A DNA stretch of 64,000 nt from Erythrobacter sp. (GTDB taxonomy: Bacteria; Pseudomonadota; Alphaproteobacteria; Sphingomonadales; Sphingomonadaceae). Of the stretch, positions 17,057 to 25,849 are shown in pieces. Each line of letters starts with the position of its first letter. The stretch's first letter is position 1. Below the pieces are notes generated by a model, which saw only the letters and a program-made list of their open reading frames with translations, was not told where the DNA came from and ran no database searches. The position numbers and the translations under genes were made by a program. The DNA lies in contig NZ_CP050265.1 in NCBI RefSeq assembly GCF_011765465.1, positions 992,001 through 1,056,000 on the forward strand, read 5' to 3'.

Positions 17057-17965
17057 TCAGACCGCCCCCGGAGCGACCAGACCATCCGCCGCCGCAAGCA
17101 GCCTTTCGCGCCATGCCACTCGCGCGAGCCATTCCTCCGGGATCCCCTCCAGCCCGAATCGCGCCCCGGCAAGCTGGCCCGCAATCGCGGCGGTCGTATC
17201 GGCATCCTCGCCGAGATTGGCGGCAAGCAGGATTATCTCGCGATAATCGCCCCCTTGCGCATTGCACCACAGCGCCGCCTCGAGCGAATGGATCACGTAG
17301 CCGCTGCTTTCGATCTGCGAGCGATCCTTGTCGCGCCAATTCCCGGCGAAAACGGTGCCGACGGGGTCATCGAAGCCGAGCGCCCGGGCGGCTTCGAGCG
17401 CTTCATCGAAGCCCGCGCCGTGGATCGTCTCGCGCAGCAAGACGGCCCAGCCCTCGCAGGCGTCCAGGCAAGCATCGGCGGCATGGGTGGTCGCACTCTG
17501 GCGACGCGCAGCTTCGCGCATGGTGGCCGCATCGCTCATCGCCCCCCTGATGGCGACCGGAGAAAGGCGCATCAGCGATCCGTTGCCGGCGGACCGGGGA
17601 TGGCTCGACCCGGCGAGCGGGTCGCCCGAGCGCTCATAGCGGGCAAGGGCATCGCGCGTCGTAATGCCGATGTCGAAGCAGTCGCCGGTCGGTGAATAGG
17701 CCCCCTCGCGCCACCACGAAACGAAGCGCCGCATGAGGTCGTCGAGGTCGAGAAAGCCGCATTCGACGATGCTTTCGGCAAGCGCGAGCGCCATTGCGGT
17801 GTCGTCGGTCCATGTCCCGGCAGCAAGGCCGAAGGGCCCTCCCCCGACCATGTCGGTAAGCGGCGGCGCGCTGTCGCGGGGGCGGAATTCGAGGGTCGTG
17901 CCGACGGCATCGCCCACGGCGAGTCCCAGCAGCGCGCCCCTTGCCCGGGATGTGAGTTCCGTCAC
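17057..17965 (-). CDS. ADP-ribosylglycohydrolase family protein
   Basis: The 302-residue all-alpha protein belongs to the ADP-ribosyl-[dinitrogen reductase] hydrolase (DraG-like) family. It opens with RGALLGLAVGDAVG and shows the two metal-binding motifs TWTDDTAMALA (near residue 51) and GEDADTTAAIAGQLAGA (near 250). Family members remove ADP-ribose from protein side chains or act on related N- and O-glycosides. The substrate here is unknown, and there is no nitrogenase or toxin gene nearby. It is followed after 51 bases by the methyltransferase gene on the same side but upstream in transcription, so the two may be co-transcribed. Confidence 0.88.
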   Translation of the reverse strand: MTELTSRARGALLGLAVGDAVGTTLEFRPRDSAPPLTDMVGGGPFGLAAGTWTDDTAMALALAESIVECGFLDLDDLMRRFVSWWREGAYSPTGDCFDIGITTRDALARYERSGDPLAGSSHPRSAGNGSLMRLSPVAIRGAMSDAATMREAARRQSATTHAADACLDACEGWAVLLRETIHGAGFDEALEAARALGFDDPVGTVFAGNWRDKDRSQIESSGYVIHSLEAALWCNAQGGDYREIILLAANLGEDADTTAAIAGQLAGARFGLEGIPEEWLARVAWRERLLAAADGLVAPGAV

Positions 17966-18016
17966 CTGCGCCTCCCCCTTATCTCCCTGCTTTCCCGCGC
18001 AAGCCCGGACGCGGCC

Positions 18017-18874
18017 TCACGCCCGCGCAGTGACGAGCCACGCCTTGGCGGCCATCAGCACACCCTCGCCCGGCACGTATCGCTGCTCGAACAGGGCGAG
18101 GAGGTCGGCCCGGATCGCCTCGCGCAGCGCCTCTTCCTGTTCGTCCACCACACGTCCCACGCCCATCGAGGACAGCACCATGTCCAGCGCCTCGGCCGGA
18201 GAGGCATCGCGCCCGCCGATGGCCTGCTTGCCCTCATAGGCGTCGATGTCGGGAGCGCCGAAGCCGGCCGCAGCCAGCACTTCGCGCAGATAATCGAGAT
18301 CCTCGAAGGCGAACGGCCCCGGTGCGCGCGGCTCGGCGCGGGGAACCTCGACGTGTTCGCGCACCACGCCCATCATCTCCATCATCCACAGGTTCTCGCG
18401 CGGCGGGCCCCATACGGCGAGGTCGATCCGCGCGCCCGCTTTCAACAGCGAGCGCAGGTTGGCGAAGGCGGCGGCGGGCTCAGCGAAGAACATCGAGCCG
18501 AAACGCGAGAACAGCCGGTCGAAAGGCGGCTCGTCGAGCGACACTTCGCCCGCGTCGGCGCACAGGAAGCGGGCATTGGCGATGCCCTCCGCCTCGGCCC
18601 GGCGCGTCGCTTCGGAGACGAGGCCGGGCGCGATGTCGATGCCGAGCGCCTCCCCGCCCGGAGCGACCGCGCGCGCAATCGCCTGCGTCGTTGCTCCCCC
18701 ACCGGGCCCGATGTCGAGCACCCGCTCGCCCGGTTCATAGGCCGCGCGCGCCAGAAGCGCGTCTCCGATCGGCGCGATCATCGCCTCGAAGCGGTCGAGA
18801 TTGGCGAGCCAGCGCTCGCCCATTTCGCCCGCCCAGTCCTCGCCCTTGAGCGGTTCGGCTGCGGTCTCGGACAT
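18017..18874 (-). CDS. Class I SAM-dependent methyltransferase
   Basis: The 285-residue protein has a Rossmann-like methyltransferase core. The SAM-binding motif VLDIGPGGGATTQA lies near residue 64, followed by the acidic residue in GIDIAP and the aspartate in CADAGE. The overall pattern resembles UbiE/Methyltransf_25-type small-molecule methyltransferases, but the substrate cannot be read from the sequence. The start ATG overlaps the stop of lpdA by one base, so it is probably expressed with the pyruvate dehydrogenase E3 gene. A functional link to that complex is not evident. Confidence 0.85.
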   Translation of the reverse strand: MSETAAEPLKGEDWAGEMGERWLANLDRFEAMIAPIGDALLARAAYEPGERVLDIGPGGGATTQAIARAVAPGGEALGIDIAPGLVSEATRRAEAEGIANARFLCADAGEVSLDEPPFDRLFSRFGSMFFAEPAAAFANLRSLLKAGARIDLAVWGPPRENLWMMEMMGVVREHVEVPRAEPRAPGPFAFEDLDYLREVLAAAGFGAPDIDAYEGKQAIGGRDASPAEALDMVLSSMGVGRVVDEQEEALREAIRADLLALFEQRYVPGEGVLMAAKAWLVTARA

Positions 18875-20283
18875 CAGAAGTGCACCGCCCGGCCATAGGC
18901 GTCGAGCACGCTTTCATGCATCATCTCGGACAGCGTGGGATGCGGGAAGACGGTCTGCATCAGCTCTTCCTCGGTCGTCTCGAGCGTCTTGCCGATCGTG
19001 TAGCCCTGGATCAGCTCGGTCACTTCCGCCCCCACCATGTGCGCGCCGAGCAGTTCGCCGGTTGTCGCGTCGAACACGGTCTTGATGAAGCCTTCCGCCT
19101 CGCCCAGCGCGATTGCCTTGCCGTTGCCGATGAAGGGGAAATTGCCGACCTTGGTCTCGTGACCGGCTTCCTTGGCCTGCGCTTCGGTCATGCCGACGCT
19201 GGCGACCTGCGGGTGGCAGTAGGTGCAGGCCGGAATCGCATCGCGGTTGAGCGGGTGGGGGTGCGCGTCCTTGCCGAGTTCCTTGGCGATTGCTTCGGCT
19301 GCGGTGACGCCTTCGTGGCTCGCCTTATGCGCGAGCCACGGGCCCGGCGTGCAGTCCCCGATTGCCCAGAGCCCCTTTGTCTTCGTGCGGCCATAGGGAT
19401 CGATCCGGATGAAGCCGCGGTCCATCTCCACCAGCTTCTCGATCCCGATATTCTCTGTATTGGGCACGATGCCGATGGCGCTGATGACATGGCTGAATTC
19501 GCTGGTCGACGTCTTGCCCGCCTTGTCCTTGATCGTCGCGGTGACGCCTTTCGCGCCCACTTTCAGGTCCTCGACACCCGCGCCGGTCATCACCGTAATG
19601 CCCTGCTTGGTCAGTGCCTTCTCGAGGAAGGCCGACACGTCCGCATCCTCGACCGGCACGATGCGGTCGAGCAGTTCGACCACCGTCACCTCGACCCCGA
19701 TGTCGTTGTAGAAGCTGGCGAATTCGATCCCGATCGCGCCAGAGCCGATGACGAGCAGCTTGGTCGGCTTTTCCGGCGGGGTCATGGCATGGCGATAGGT
19801 CCAGATGCGTTTGCCGTCGGCGGGGGCGAAAGGCAGGTCGCGGGCGCGCGCGCCGGTGGCGAGGATGACGTGTTTCGCGCCAAGCTTCTCCTCGCCCTTG
19901 TCCGATGTCACCGTCAGCGAGGTCGGGCCGGTCATGCGCCCCTCGCCCATGTGGACCGTGATCTTGTTCTTCTTCATCAGGTGCCCGACGCCCTGGTTGA
20001 GCTGTTTCGCGACGCCCCGGCTGCGCTTGACGATCGCTTCGAGGTCGGCCTCGATCTCCTTCGCGGCGAGCCCGTAGTCCTTCGCGTGTTGCATATAGTG
20101 GAAGATTTCGGCCGAGCGCAGCATCGCCTTGGTCGGGATACAGCCCCAGTTGAGGCAGATGCCGCCGAGATTCTCGCGCTCGACGATGGCGACCTTGAGC
20201 CCGAGTTGCGCGGCGCGGATCGCGGCGACATAGCCGCCGGGGCCCGAGCCGAGAACGATCACATCATATTGGGTTTCGGCCAT
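18874..20283 (-). CDS. lpdA: Dihydrolipoyl dehydrogenase (E3)
   Basis: The 469-residue flavoprotein reoxidises dihydrolipoyl groups of 2-oxoacid dehydrogenase complexes using NAD+. The FAD motif GSGPGGYVAAIRAAQLG is at the N-terminus, the redox disulfide is in GGICLNWGCIPTKA, the NAD motif is VIGSGAIGIEFASFY, and the second FAD motif ends in AIGDCT. The active-site His-Glu pair is in the C-terminal HPTLSEMMHE. Its neighbour upstream in transcription, beyond a small lipoprotein gene, is pdhC (E2), so this E3 most likely serves pyruvate dehydrogenase. Confidence 0.96.
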   Translation of the reverse strand: MAETQYDVIVLGSGPGGYVAAIRAAQLGLKVAIVERENLGGICLNWGCIPTKAMLRSAEIFHYMQHAKDYGLAAKEIEADLEAIVKRSRGVAKQLNQGVGHLMKKNKITVHMGEGRMTGPTSLTVTSDKGEEKLGAKHVILATGARARDLPFAPADGKRIWTYRHAMTPPEKPTKLLVIGSGAIGIEFASFYNDIGVEVTVVELLDRIVPVEDADVSAFLEKALTKQGITVMTGAGVEDLKVGAKGVTATIKDKAGKTSTSEFSHVISAIGIVPNTENIGIEKLVEMDRGFIRIDPYGRTKTKGLWAIGDCTPGPWLAHKASHEGVTAAEAIAKELGKDAHPHPLNRDAIPACTYCHPQVASVGMTEAQAKEAGHETKVGNFPFIGNGKAIALGEAEGFIKTVFDATTGELLGAHMVGAEVTELIQGYTIGKTLETTEEELMQTVFPHPTLSEMMHESVLDAYGRAVHF

Positions 20284-20325
20284 GTTTGGCTCCTGGTGGG
20301 GGTGCGAAAGGAAGGCGCGCGAGGC

Positions 20326-20817
20326 TCAGCCCGCGACGAGCTTGACGAAGTTCTCGTCCACCCAGCCCTGATTGCACGGCCCTTCATAGGCGCGCACGCT
20401 CGAGACGGGAGAATTGGTGCCGCAGCTGATGTCCGTGCCTTCGGGGGCGTAGACGATGCCGATCCAGTCGCCGACCTGCTGGCACATCGACACGCCCTGC
20501 CCTTCGCCGATGCGGTCGACCTCGACCGATTCGCGCGAAGGCGCCGCGCGCACGGGGAGGGTCGGGTTGCCGTCGGGCAGGTCGCGAATGAGGCCGTAGC
20601 CCGCGCAGGCATCGAAGCGCGGCCCGTCGAAGCCGATCCGCACCGCGCGCGGCGGCACTTCGCCCGGGTCGGTCACGGCTTCGGGGCTCGCCTCAATGGT
20701 CTCAGGCTCGATCCGCGTTTCGTCGGCGCGGTCGCCTCGCGGATTGTCGCAGGATGCGAGAGCGAGCGAAGCGAGGGCGAGCGTTCCGAGCGGGAGGGTG
20801 GCAAATCGTGCAATCAT
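20326..20817 (-). CDS. Putative lipoprotein with SH3-like region
   Basis: The 163-residue protein has a lipoprotein signal peptide with a lipobox-like LALASC near residue 22 and an acidic, Pro/Glu-rich linker. A C-terminal domain holds the segments LPVRAAPS, QVGDWIGIVY and PCNQGWVDENFVKL, which resemble bacterial SH3-like domains that bind cell-wall or protein partners. Four Cys in the mature part may form disulfides. The function is unknown. It lies between pdhC and lpdA on the same strand (50 and 42 bases away), an odd insertion in a metabolic operon. An ATG seven codons upstream is an alternative start. Confidence 0.7.
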   Translation of the reverse strand: MIARFATLPLGTLALASLALASCDNPRGDRADETRIEPETIEASPEAVTDPGEVPPRAVRIGFDGPRFDACAGYGLIRDLPDGNPTLPVRAAPSRESVEVDRIGEGQGVSMCQQVGDWIGIVYAPEGTDISCGTNSPVSSVRAYEGPCNQGWVDENFVKLVAG

Positions 20818-20867
20818 GGCTGCGGGTCTATCCTGCATGGCTCCTCAAGGCCAGTCGGGGGCTGCGA

Positions 20868-22376
20868 TCAGACCACCAGCCCCATCGGGTTCTCGATCAA
20901 TTGCTTGATCGCCTCCATCAGCTGCGCGCCTTCCGCCCCGTCGATCGCGCGGTGGTCGAAGCTTCCGCTCGCGTGCATCACGGTCGCGACCTCGACATTG
21001 CCGTCGACCACGAAGGGCTGCTGCTGGCCCGCGCCCACCGCGAGGATCATGCCCTGCGGCGGGTTGATGACCGCGTCGAACTGCTTGATCCCGTACATCC
21101 CGAGATTCGACAGGCTCGCCGTGCCGCCCTGATATTCGTGCGGCATCAGCTTGCCCTCGCGAGCCTTGGCGGCGAGCTCCTTCATCTCGGTCGAGATCTG
21201 CGCCAGCCCCTTGGTGTCGGCGTGGGTGATGACCGGCGTGATGAGGCCCGAAGGCGCGGCAACCGCGACCGAGATGTCGGCGCGCGAATAGCGGCGCATC
21301 GTGTCGCCGTGATAGCTCACGTTGCACTGGGGCACGCGCATCAGCGCGCGGGCGAGCGCCTTGATCAGAAGGTCGTTGACCGACAGCTTGATGCCGTCCG
21401 CTTCGAGGCTGGCGTTCAATTGCTTCCTCAGGTCGAGCAGCGGGTCGAGCCGGATGTCGATCGTGAGGTAGTAGTGCGGGACGGTCTGCTTGCTCTCGGT
21501 CAGGCGGCGGGCGATGACCTTGCGCACGTTTGAGAGCTTCTCTTCCTCGAAGGGCGCGCCGTGGTCGGGCACGTCCTGAGGTGCGGGAGCAGCGGGCGAT
21601 TCGGCGGCCGCCGCAGGCGCGGGCGCAGGAGCCGGGGCGGCGGAAGCGTCAAAACCTTCAATGTCGGCCTTCACGATCCGGCCATTGGGCCCGGTCCCGG
21701 TGACCTGCGCAAGGTCGATACCCTGCTGCTCGGCCATGCGCCGGGCGAGCGGCGAGGCGATGATGCGCTCACCCGAAGAGGAAGGTGCAGGAGCGGGCGA
21801 AGGTGCGGGCGCCGGAGGCGGGGCCGGAGCGGGGGAGCTGGCCCCGGTCACCGAAGCCGCTCCGCCGCCGCCCATCGCCGCTTCGACATCGCCCTTGGTG
21901 ATCCTGCCCTTGGGGCCGGTCCCCTCGATCTGGGAAAGGTCGATGCCGTTGGCTTCGGCCAGTTTGCGCGCGGTCGGGGAAGCGGCGGGGCCGTCCTTCG
22001 CCTTGGGAGCGGGACTGGGCGATGGGGCGCTGCTTTCGGCGGGCTTGGGTGCGGGCGCGGGCGACGGAGCGGGCTGCGGCGTCGGCGCGGGCGCGGCGCT
22101 TTTCTCCGGCACGGTCACGTCGCCCGCATCCTCGCCCTCTTCGGCGAGCATGGCAATGATCGTGCCGACCTTCACGTTTTCGGTCCCCTCGGCAACGGCG
22201 ATCTTGGCGAGGACGCCTTCCTCGACTGCCTCGAATTCCATCGTCGCCTTGTCGGTCTCGATCTCGGCCATGATGTCGCCCGGCTCGATCCGGTCGCCTT
22301 CCTTCACCAGCCACTTGGCGAGCGTGCCCTCCTCCATCGTCGGGGAAAGGGCGGGCATCTTGATTTCAATCGCCAT
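20868..22376 (-). CDS. pdhC: Pyruvate dehydrogenase E2 with two peripheral-subunit-binding domains
   Basis: The 502-residue dihydrolipoamide acetyltransferase has one lipoyl domain (about 1-80) with lipoyl Lys43 in ETDKATME. A Pro/Ala linker follows, then a peripheral-subunit-binding domain at about 132-168 ([23 protein letters not shown]), a second linker, and a second such domain at about 206-242 ([23 protein letters not shown]). The catalytic acetyltransferase domain ends with SFDHRAIDG, active-site His475. A single binding domain is usual, so the second is unusual. E1 genes are not in the window. lpdA follows downstream, which fits the pyruvate complex. Confidence 0.95.
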   Translation of the reverse strand: MAIEIKMPALSPTMEEGTLAKWLVKEGDRIEPGDIMAEIETDKATMEFEAVEEGVLAKIAVAEGTENVKVGTIIAMLAEEGEDAGDVTVPEKSAAPAPTPQPAPSPAPAPKPAESSAPSPSPAPKAKDGPAASPTARKLAEANGIDLSQIEGTGPKGRITKGDVEAAMGGGGAASVTGASSPAPAPPPAPAPSPAPAPSSSGERIIASPLARRMAEQQGIDLAQVTGTGPNGRIVKADIEGFDASAAPAPAPAPAAAAESPAAPAPQDVPDHGAPFEEEKLSNVRKVIARRLTESKQTVPHYYLTIDIRLDPLLDLRKQLNASLEADGIKLSVNDLLIKALARALMRVPQCNVSYHGDTMRRYSRADISVAVAAPSGLITPVITHADTKGLAQISTEMKELAAKAREGKLMPHEYQGGTASLSNLGMYGIKQFDAVINPPQGMILAVGAGQQQPFVVDGNVEVATVMHASGSFDHRAIDGAEGAQLMEAIKQLIENPMGLVV

Positions 22377-22500
22377 GGTCGCGTGGGTCTCCCTTGCCTT
22401 CTCGCGCGGCTCCGCTCTGGCTTATCACGGCTCCACGGGCAAGGTCTTGCATTGCAGCGAATTTGACAGGATACCCGCCAGCCGGAGCGGACCTGAAGCA

Positions 22501-22950
22501 ATGCGCACATTCCTTGTCGTCACCGATGAAAGCGAAGAATCGCGCTCCGCCCTGCGCTTCGCCGCGCGGCGCGCGGTCGCTGTGGGCGGCGCGGTCCATA
22601 TCCTCGCACTCGTGCGCCAGCCCAATTTCAGCGCTTTCGGAGCGGTGCAGGCGACGATCGAACAGGAAGCGCGCGACCGGGCGGAGATGCTCGCGCACGG
22701 GGTTGCGGGTAACCTGCTCGCCGAAAGCGGGATCATGCCGACGATTTCGGTAAAGATCGGCAACGGGCAGAAAATCGTGCGCGAATTCCTCGACACGCAC
22801 AAGGAAGTCGCAGCCCTCATCCTCGGCGCCGCCGCCGGCAACAGCCCGGGGCCGCTGGTAATGCATTTCTCGGCTCATGCGGGCACGCTGCCCTGCCCGC
22901 TCTACATCATCCCCGAGAACTACGACGAGGCCGAGGCCGACCACGGCTGA
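22501..22950 (+). CDS. Universal stress protein (UspA family)
   Basis: The 149-residue protein has the alpha/beta Usp fold. It begins RTFLVVTDESEESRSALRFA and ends with the nucleotide-binding pattern ILGAAAGNSPGPL..CPLYIIPE, which corresponds to the G-x2-G-x9-G motif of ATP-binding Usp proteins. These act in stress survival, but the specific role is unknown. It is transcribed divergently from pdhC across 124 bases, and converges on the peroxiredoxin gene with 3 bases between the stop codons. Confidence 0.85.
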   Translation: MRTFLVVTDESEESRSALRFAARRAVAVGGAVHILALVRQPNFSAFGAVQATIEQEARDRAEMLAHGVAGNLLAESGIMPTISVKIGNGQKIVREFLDTHKEVAALILGAAAGNSPGPLVMHFSAHAGTLPCPLYIIPENYDEAEADHG

Positions 22951-22953
22951 GCC

Positions 22954-23469
22954 TCAGGTCCGCTGCCCGCGCGGGGGATAATCCTGATCAAGCGCGATCT
23001 CGATGCCCTCGATGAGGTCGTCGAGCGGCGGGCGGGTGAAGGGCGCTGACTGGACCTGCGCCATGTAGAGCGTGCCGTCGGGGCGGACGAGGAACAGGCC
23101 GGGCTCGGAAAAGACGTCCGGCTCGTCCGATCCCTCGCGCGCCTGCGAGATGTAAAGCCCCCATTCGCGCGCCGTGCCCTCGTCCATCGCGTAGGCCAAT
23201 GGCAGGTCGCCGGTCTTCCAGTCGGAATCGACCGTCATCGCGCGGTCCTTGGCATCCATCGACACCGCGACCGGGTTGATCCCGTGCTCGGCGAGCGCCT
23301 GCACCTTGCCGCCCATCTCCTCGAGATAGGAGCGGCACACGGGGCAGTGGCTGCCGCGATAGAAGGCGACGAGCGTGAAATTGTCCGGGCGCTGTTTCGA
23401 AAGGTCGTATTGCGCGCCGATGGTGAGCGGCAGGTCGAGTGCGGGGACGGGCTGTCCGGGCGTGAGCAT
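22954..23469 (-). CDS. Peroxiredoxin-like AhpC/TSA family protein
   Basis: The 171-residue thioredoxin-fold protein has the segment AFYRGSHCPVCRSYL, with a CPVC pair at the position of the peroxidatic cysteine (near 43-46), and the later strand PGLFLVRPDGTLY. The CxxC pair differs from the classical TxxC of AhpC and resembles the redoxin/PRX-like subgroup, so it may act as a thiol peroxidase or disulfide reductase. No signal peptide is seen, so it is probably cytoplasmic. It converges on the universal stress gene. Confidence 0.8.
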   Translation of the reverse strand: MLTPGQPVPALDLPLTIGAQYDLSKQRPDNFTLVAFYRGSHCPVCRSYLEEMGGKVQALAEHGINPVAVSMDAKDRAMTVDSDWKTGDLPLAYAMDEGTAREWGLYISQAREGSDEPDVFSEPGLFLVRPDGTLYMAQVQSAPFTRPPLDDLIEGIEIALDQDYPPRGQRT

Positions 23470-23527
23470 TGGCGGGTTCTCCTTGGTTCACAAGACCAAT
23501 GAGCGCGCCGGCCCCCGCGTTCCGACG

Positions 23528-25824
23528 CTACTTCTTGCGCCGCCCCTGGTGGCGGATATTGCCCGGACGACCGCGCTTGCCGACCGCGTATTTGCCCGCC
23601 TTGCGCTGCCCTTCGCGGCGGGGCTTCCTTTCGGGCCGCTTCCCGCGCGGTTCGATTTCGCTCGTATCGCTGTCGGGGAGCACGAACTTGAGCGCGCCGG
23701 TCAGCGCATTGGCTTCGGCAAGCTTGAGCTTCAGCCGGTCGCCCACGGCGAAGACCGTGCCCGTCCGCTCGCCGATCAACGCATGGGCCGCTTCGTCGTG
23801 GTTGAAATAGTCATTGCCGAGCGTCGAGATCGGCACGAGCCCGTCGCCGCCCAGCCCCTCGATCGTGGCGAAGAAGCCGAAGCCCTGAACGCCCGTGATG
23901 CGCGTGTCGAACACCTCGCCCACCCGGCCCGAAAGCCAGGCTGCGACATAGCGGTCGATCGTGTCGCGCTCCGCCTCCATCGCGCGGCGTTCGGTCTGGC
24001 TGATCGCGTCGGTGATCTGGGAGAGGTTCGCCCGGTCGCGGTCGGCAAGTCCGGTCGTGGGCGGCAGCGAGCCGGGCGGCTTGGGCTGTTCGAGCCCATA
24101 GGCATCGACCAGCGCGCGGTGGACGAGAAGGTCGGAGTAGCGCCGGATCGGCGAGGTGAAATGGGCGTAGGACGCCAGCGCGAGGCCGAAATGCCCGGCA
24201 TTGGCGGGGCCGTAATAGGCCTGCATCTGGCTCCGCAGCACGGCCTCCATGACCTGCGCCTTCTCCGCCTCGTCCGAGACGTCCTTGAGCATCCGGTTGA
24301 ACAGGCCCGGCGTGATGACCTGTCCCAGCGCCAGCTTCATGCCGAGGGTCTGGAGATAGTCGCGCAGGGCAATCAGCTTCTCGCGCGCCGGCGTTTCGTG
24401 GATGCGATAGACGACCGGAGCGTTCTTCGCCTCCAGCGCTTTCGCGGCGGCGACATTCGCGGCGATCATGAAATCCTCGACCACGCGGTGCGCGTCGAGC
24501 CGTTCGCGCACGGCGATCTCCTCGATCTGGCCCTGTTCGTTCAATTGCACGCGCCGTTCGGGCAGGTCGAGGTCGAGCGGGTCGCGCTTCGCCCGCGCCG
24601 CGGCGAGCAGCTTCCACGCACCCCACAGGTGTTCGAGATATTCGGGCGGCTTGCCGTTGTCGACGGCGGCTTGCGCGTCCTCATAGGCGATGTTGTGGTG
24701 GATCTTCACCAGCGCGCGGGTGAAGCGGAAGGAGCTCACCTTGCCCTCGGCGTCGATATGGAGGTGGCAGGCCATCGCGGCACGCGTTTCGTCCTCGACC
24801 AGCGAGCAGACGTCGGCGGAGAGGATTTCGGGCAGCATAGGCACGACGCGGTCGGGGAAATAGACCGAATTGCCGCGCTTCCTCGCCTCGCGGTCGAGCG
24901 CGGAGCCCGGGCGCACGTAGAAGGATACGTCGGCAATCGCGACGAGCGCATTGTAGCCACCCTTCCCGTCGGGCTCGGCCCAGATCGCATCGTCGTGGTC
25001 GCGCGCATCGGCGGGGTCGATCGCGACGATAGGGAGCGCGCGCAGGTCCTCGCGCTTCGATTCCGACAGTTTCAGGTTTGCAGCGCGCCGCGCCTCCTCA
25101 TGGACCTCCTCGGGGAAGATGTGCGGGATGCCGTGCTTGGCAATGGCGATGAGGCTGAAGGCGCCGGGCGCGAGCGGGTCGCCGATCACCTCGACCACCT
25201 TGACGCCCGATCGTTCGGAGCGGCCCGTGCGCTCGCACAGCACCAGTTGTCCTTCTTCCGCCTCGCCGAGGTCGCTGATGGGCGAGGCATTGCGGATGCG
25301 CTTGTCCACCGGCGCGAGCCACGCCTTGCCCGCCTTGTCGACCTCGACCACGCCGAGCAGGCCCTCGGTCCGCGCGGGAAGCTTCTTCATCGGGTAGGCG
25401 ATCCAGCCCGAATCTCGCTCCTCGGTGCGGGCGAGCACGCGGTCGCCGCGTTTGAGCGCCGGCCCCTGTTTGCCGCCCCTGCCCTTGAATTCGCGCAAGG
25501 TGAGGCGCGGGGCTTATCCTCCGCATCGGGCGCCCAGTTGTCGGGGATCGCCACCGCCTCGCCGTCCTCGATCTCGACCACGCGCAGGACCGTCACCTTG
25601 GGCACGCCGCCCATGCGGTGATAGGCGGTCTTCTTGCCGTCGATCAGCCCTTCCTCGGCCATGTCCTTGAGCAGGGCCTTCAGCTTGATCTTCTCCTGCC
25701 CTTTGAGGCCGAAGGCGCGCGCGATCTCGCGCTTGCCGGCGGGCTGGTCGGAGGACTGGATGAAGTCGAGGACCTGCTTCTTCGTCGGAAGGCCCTGCGG
25801 ATGCTTGGGAGAGCGTTTTGCCAT
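23528..25824 (-). pseudogene. rnr: Ribonuclease R, reading frame broken by a one-base shift
   Basis: Two overlapping reading frames together make a complete RNase R (about 765 residues if repaired), the 3'-5' exoribonuclease that degrades structured RNA. The N-terminal frame, from the ATG at 25824, carries the winged-helix and start of the cold-shock region and runs to NWAPDAEDK. The C-terminal frame, from about 25500 to 23528, holds the catalytic domain with DPADARDHDDAI, the SYAHFTSPIRRYSDL motif and an S1 domain with a Lys/Arg-rich tail. The shift falls at a four-base G run (25509-25512), where one extra base would restore KPPRLTLREF. All motifs on both sides are intact, so this is either a sequencing error or a very recent mutation. 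Confidence 0.85.
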
Positions 25825-25849
25825 ATTGCCCTCCCATATGGAGACGGTG

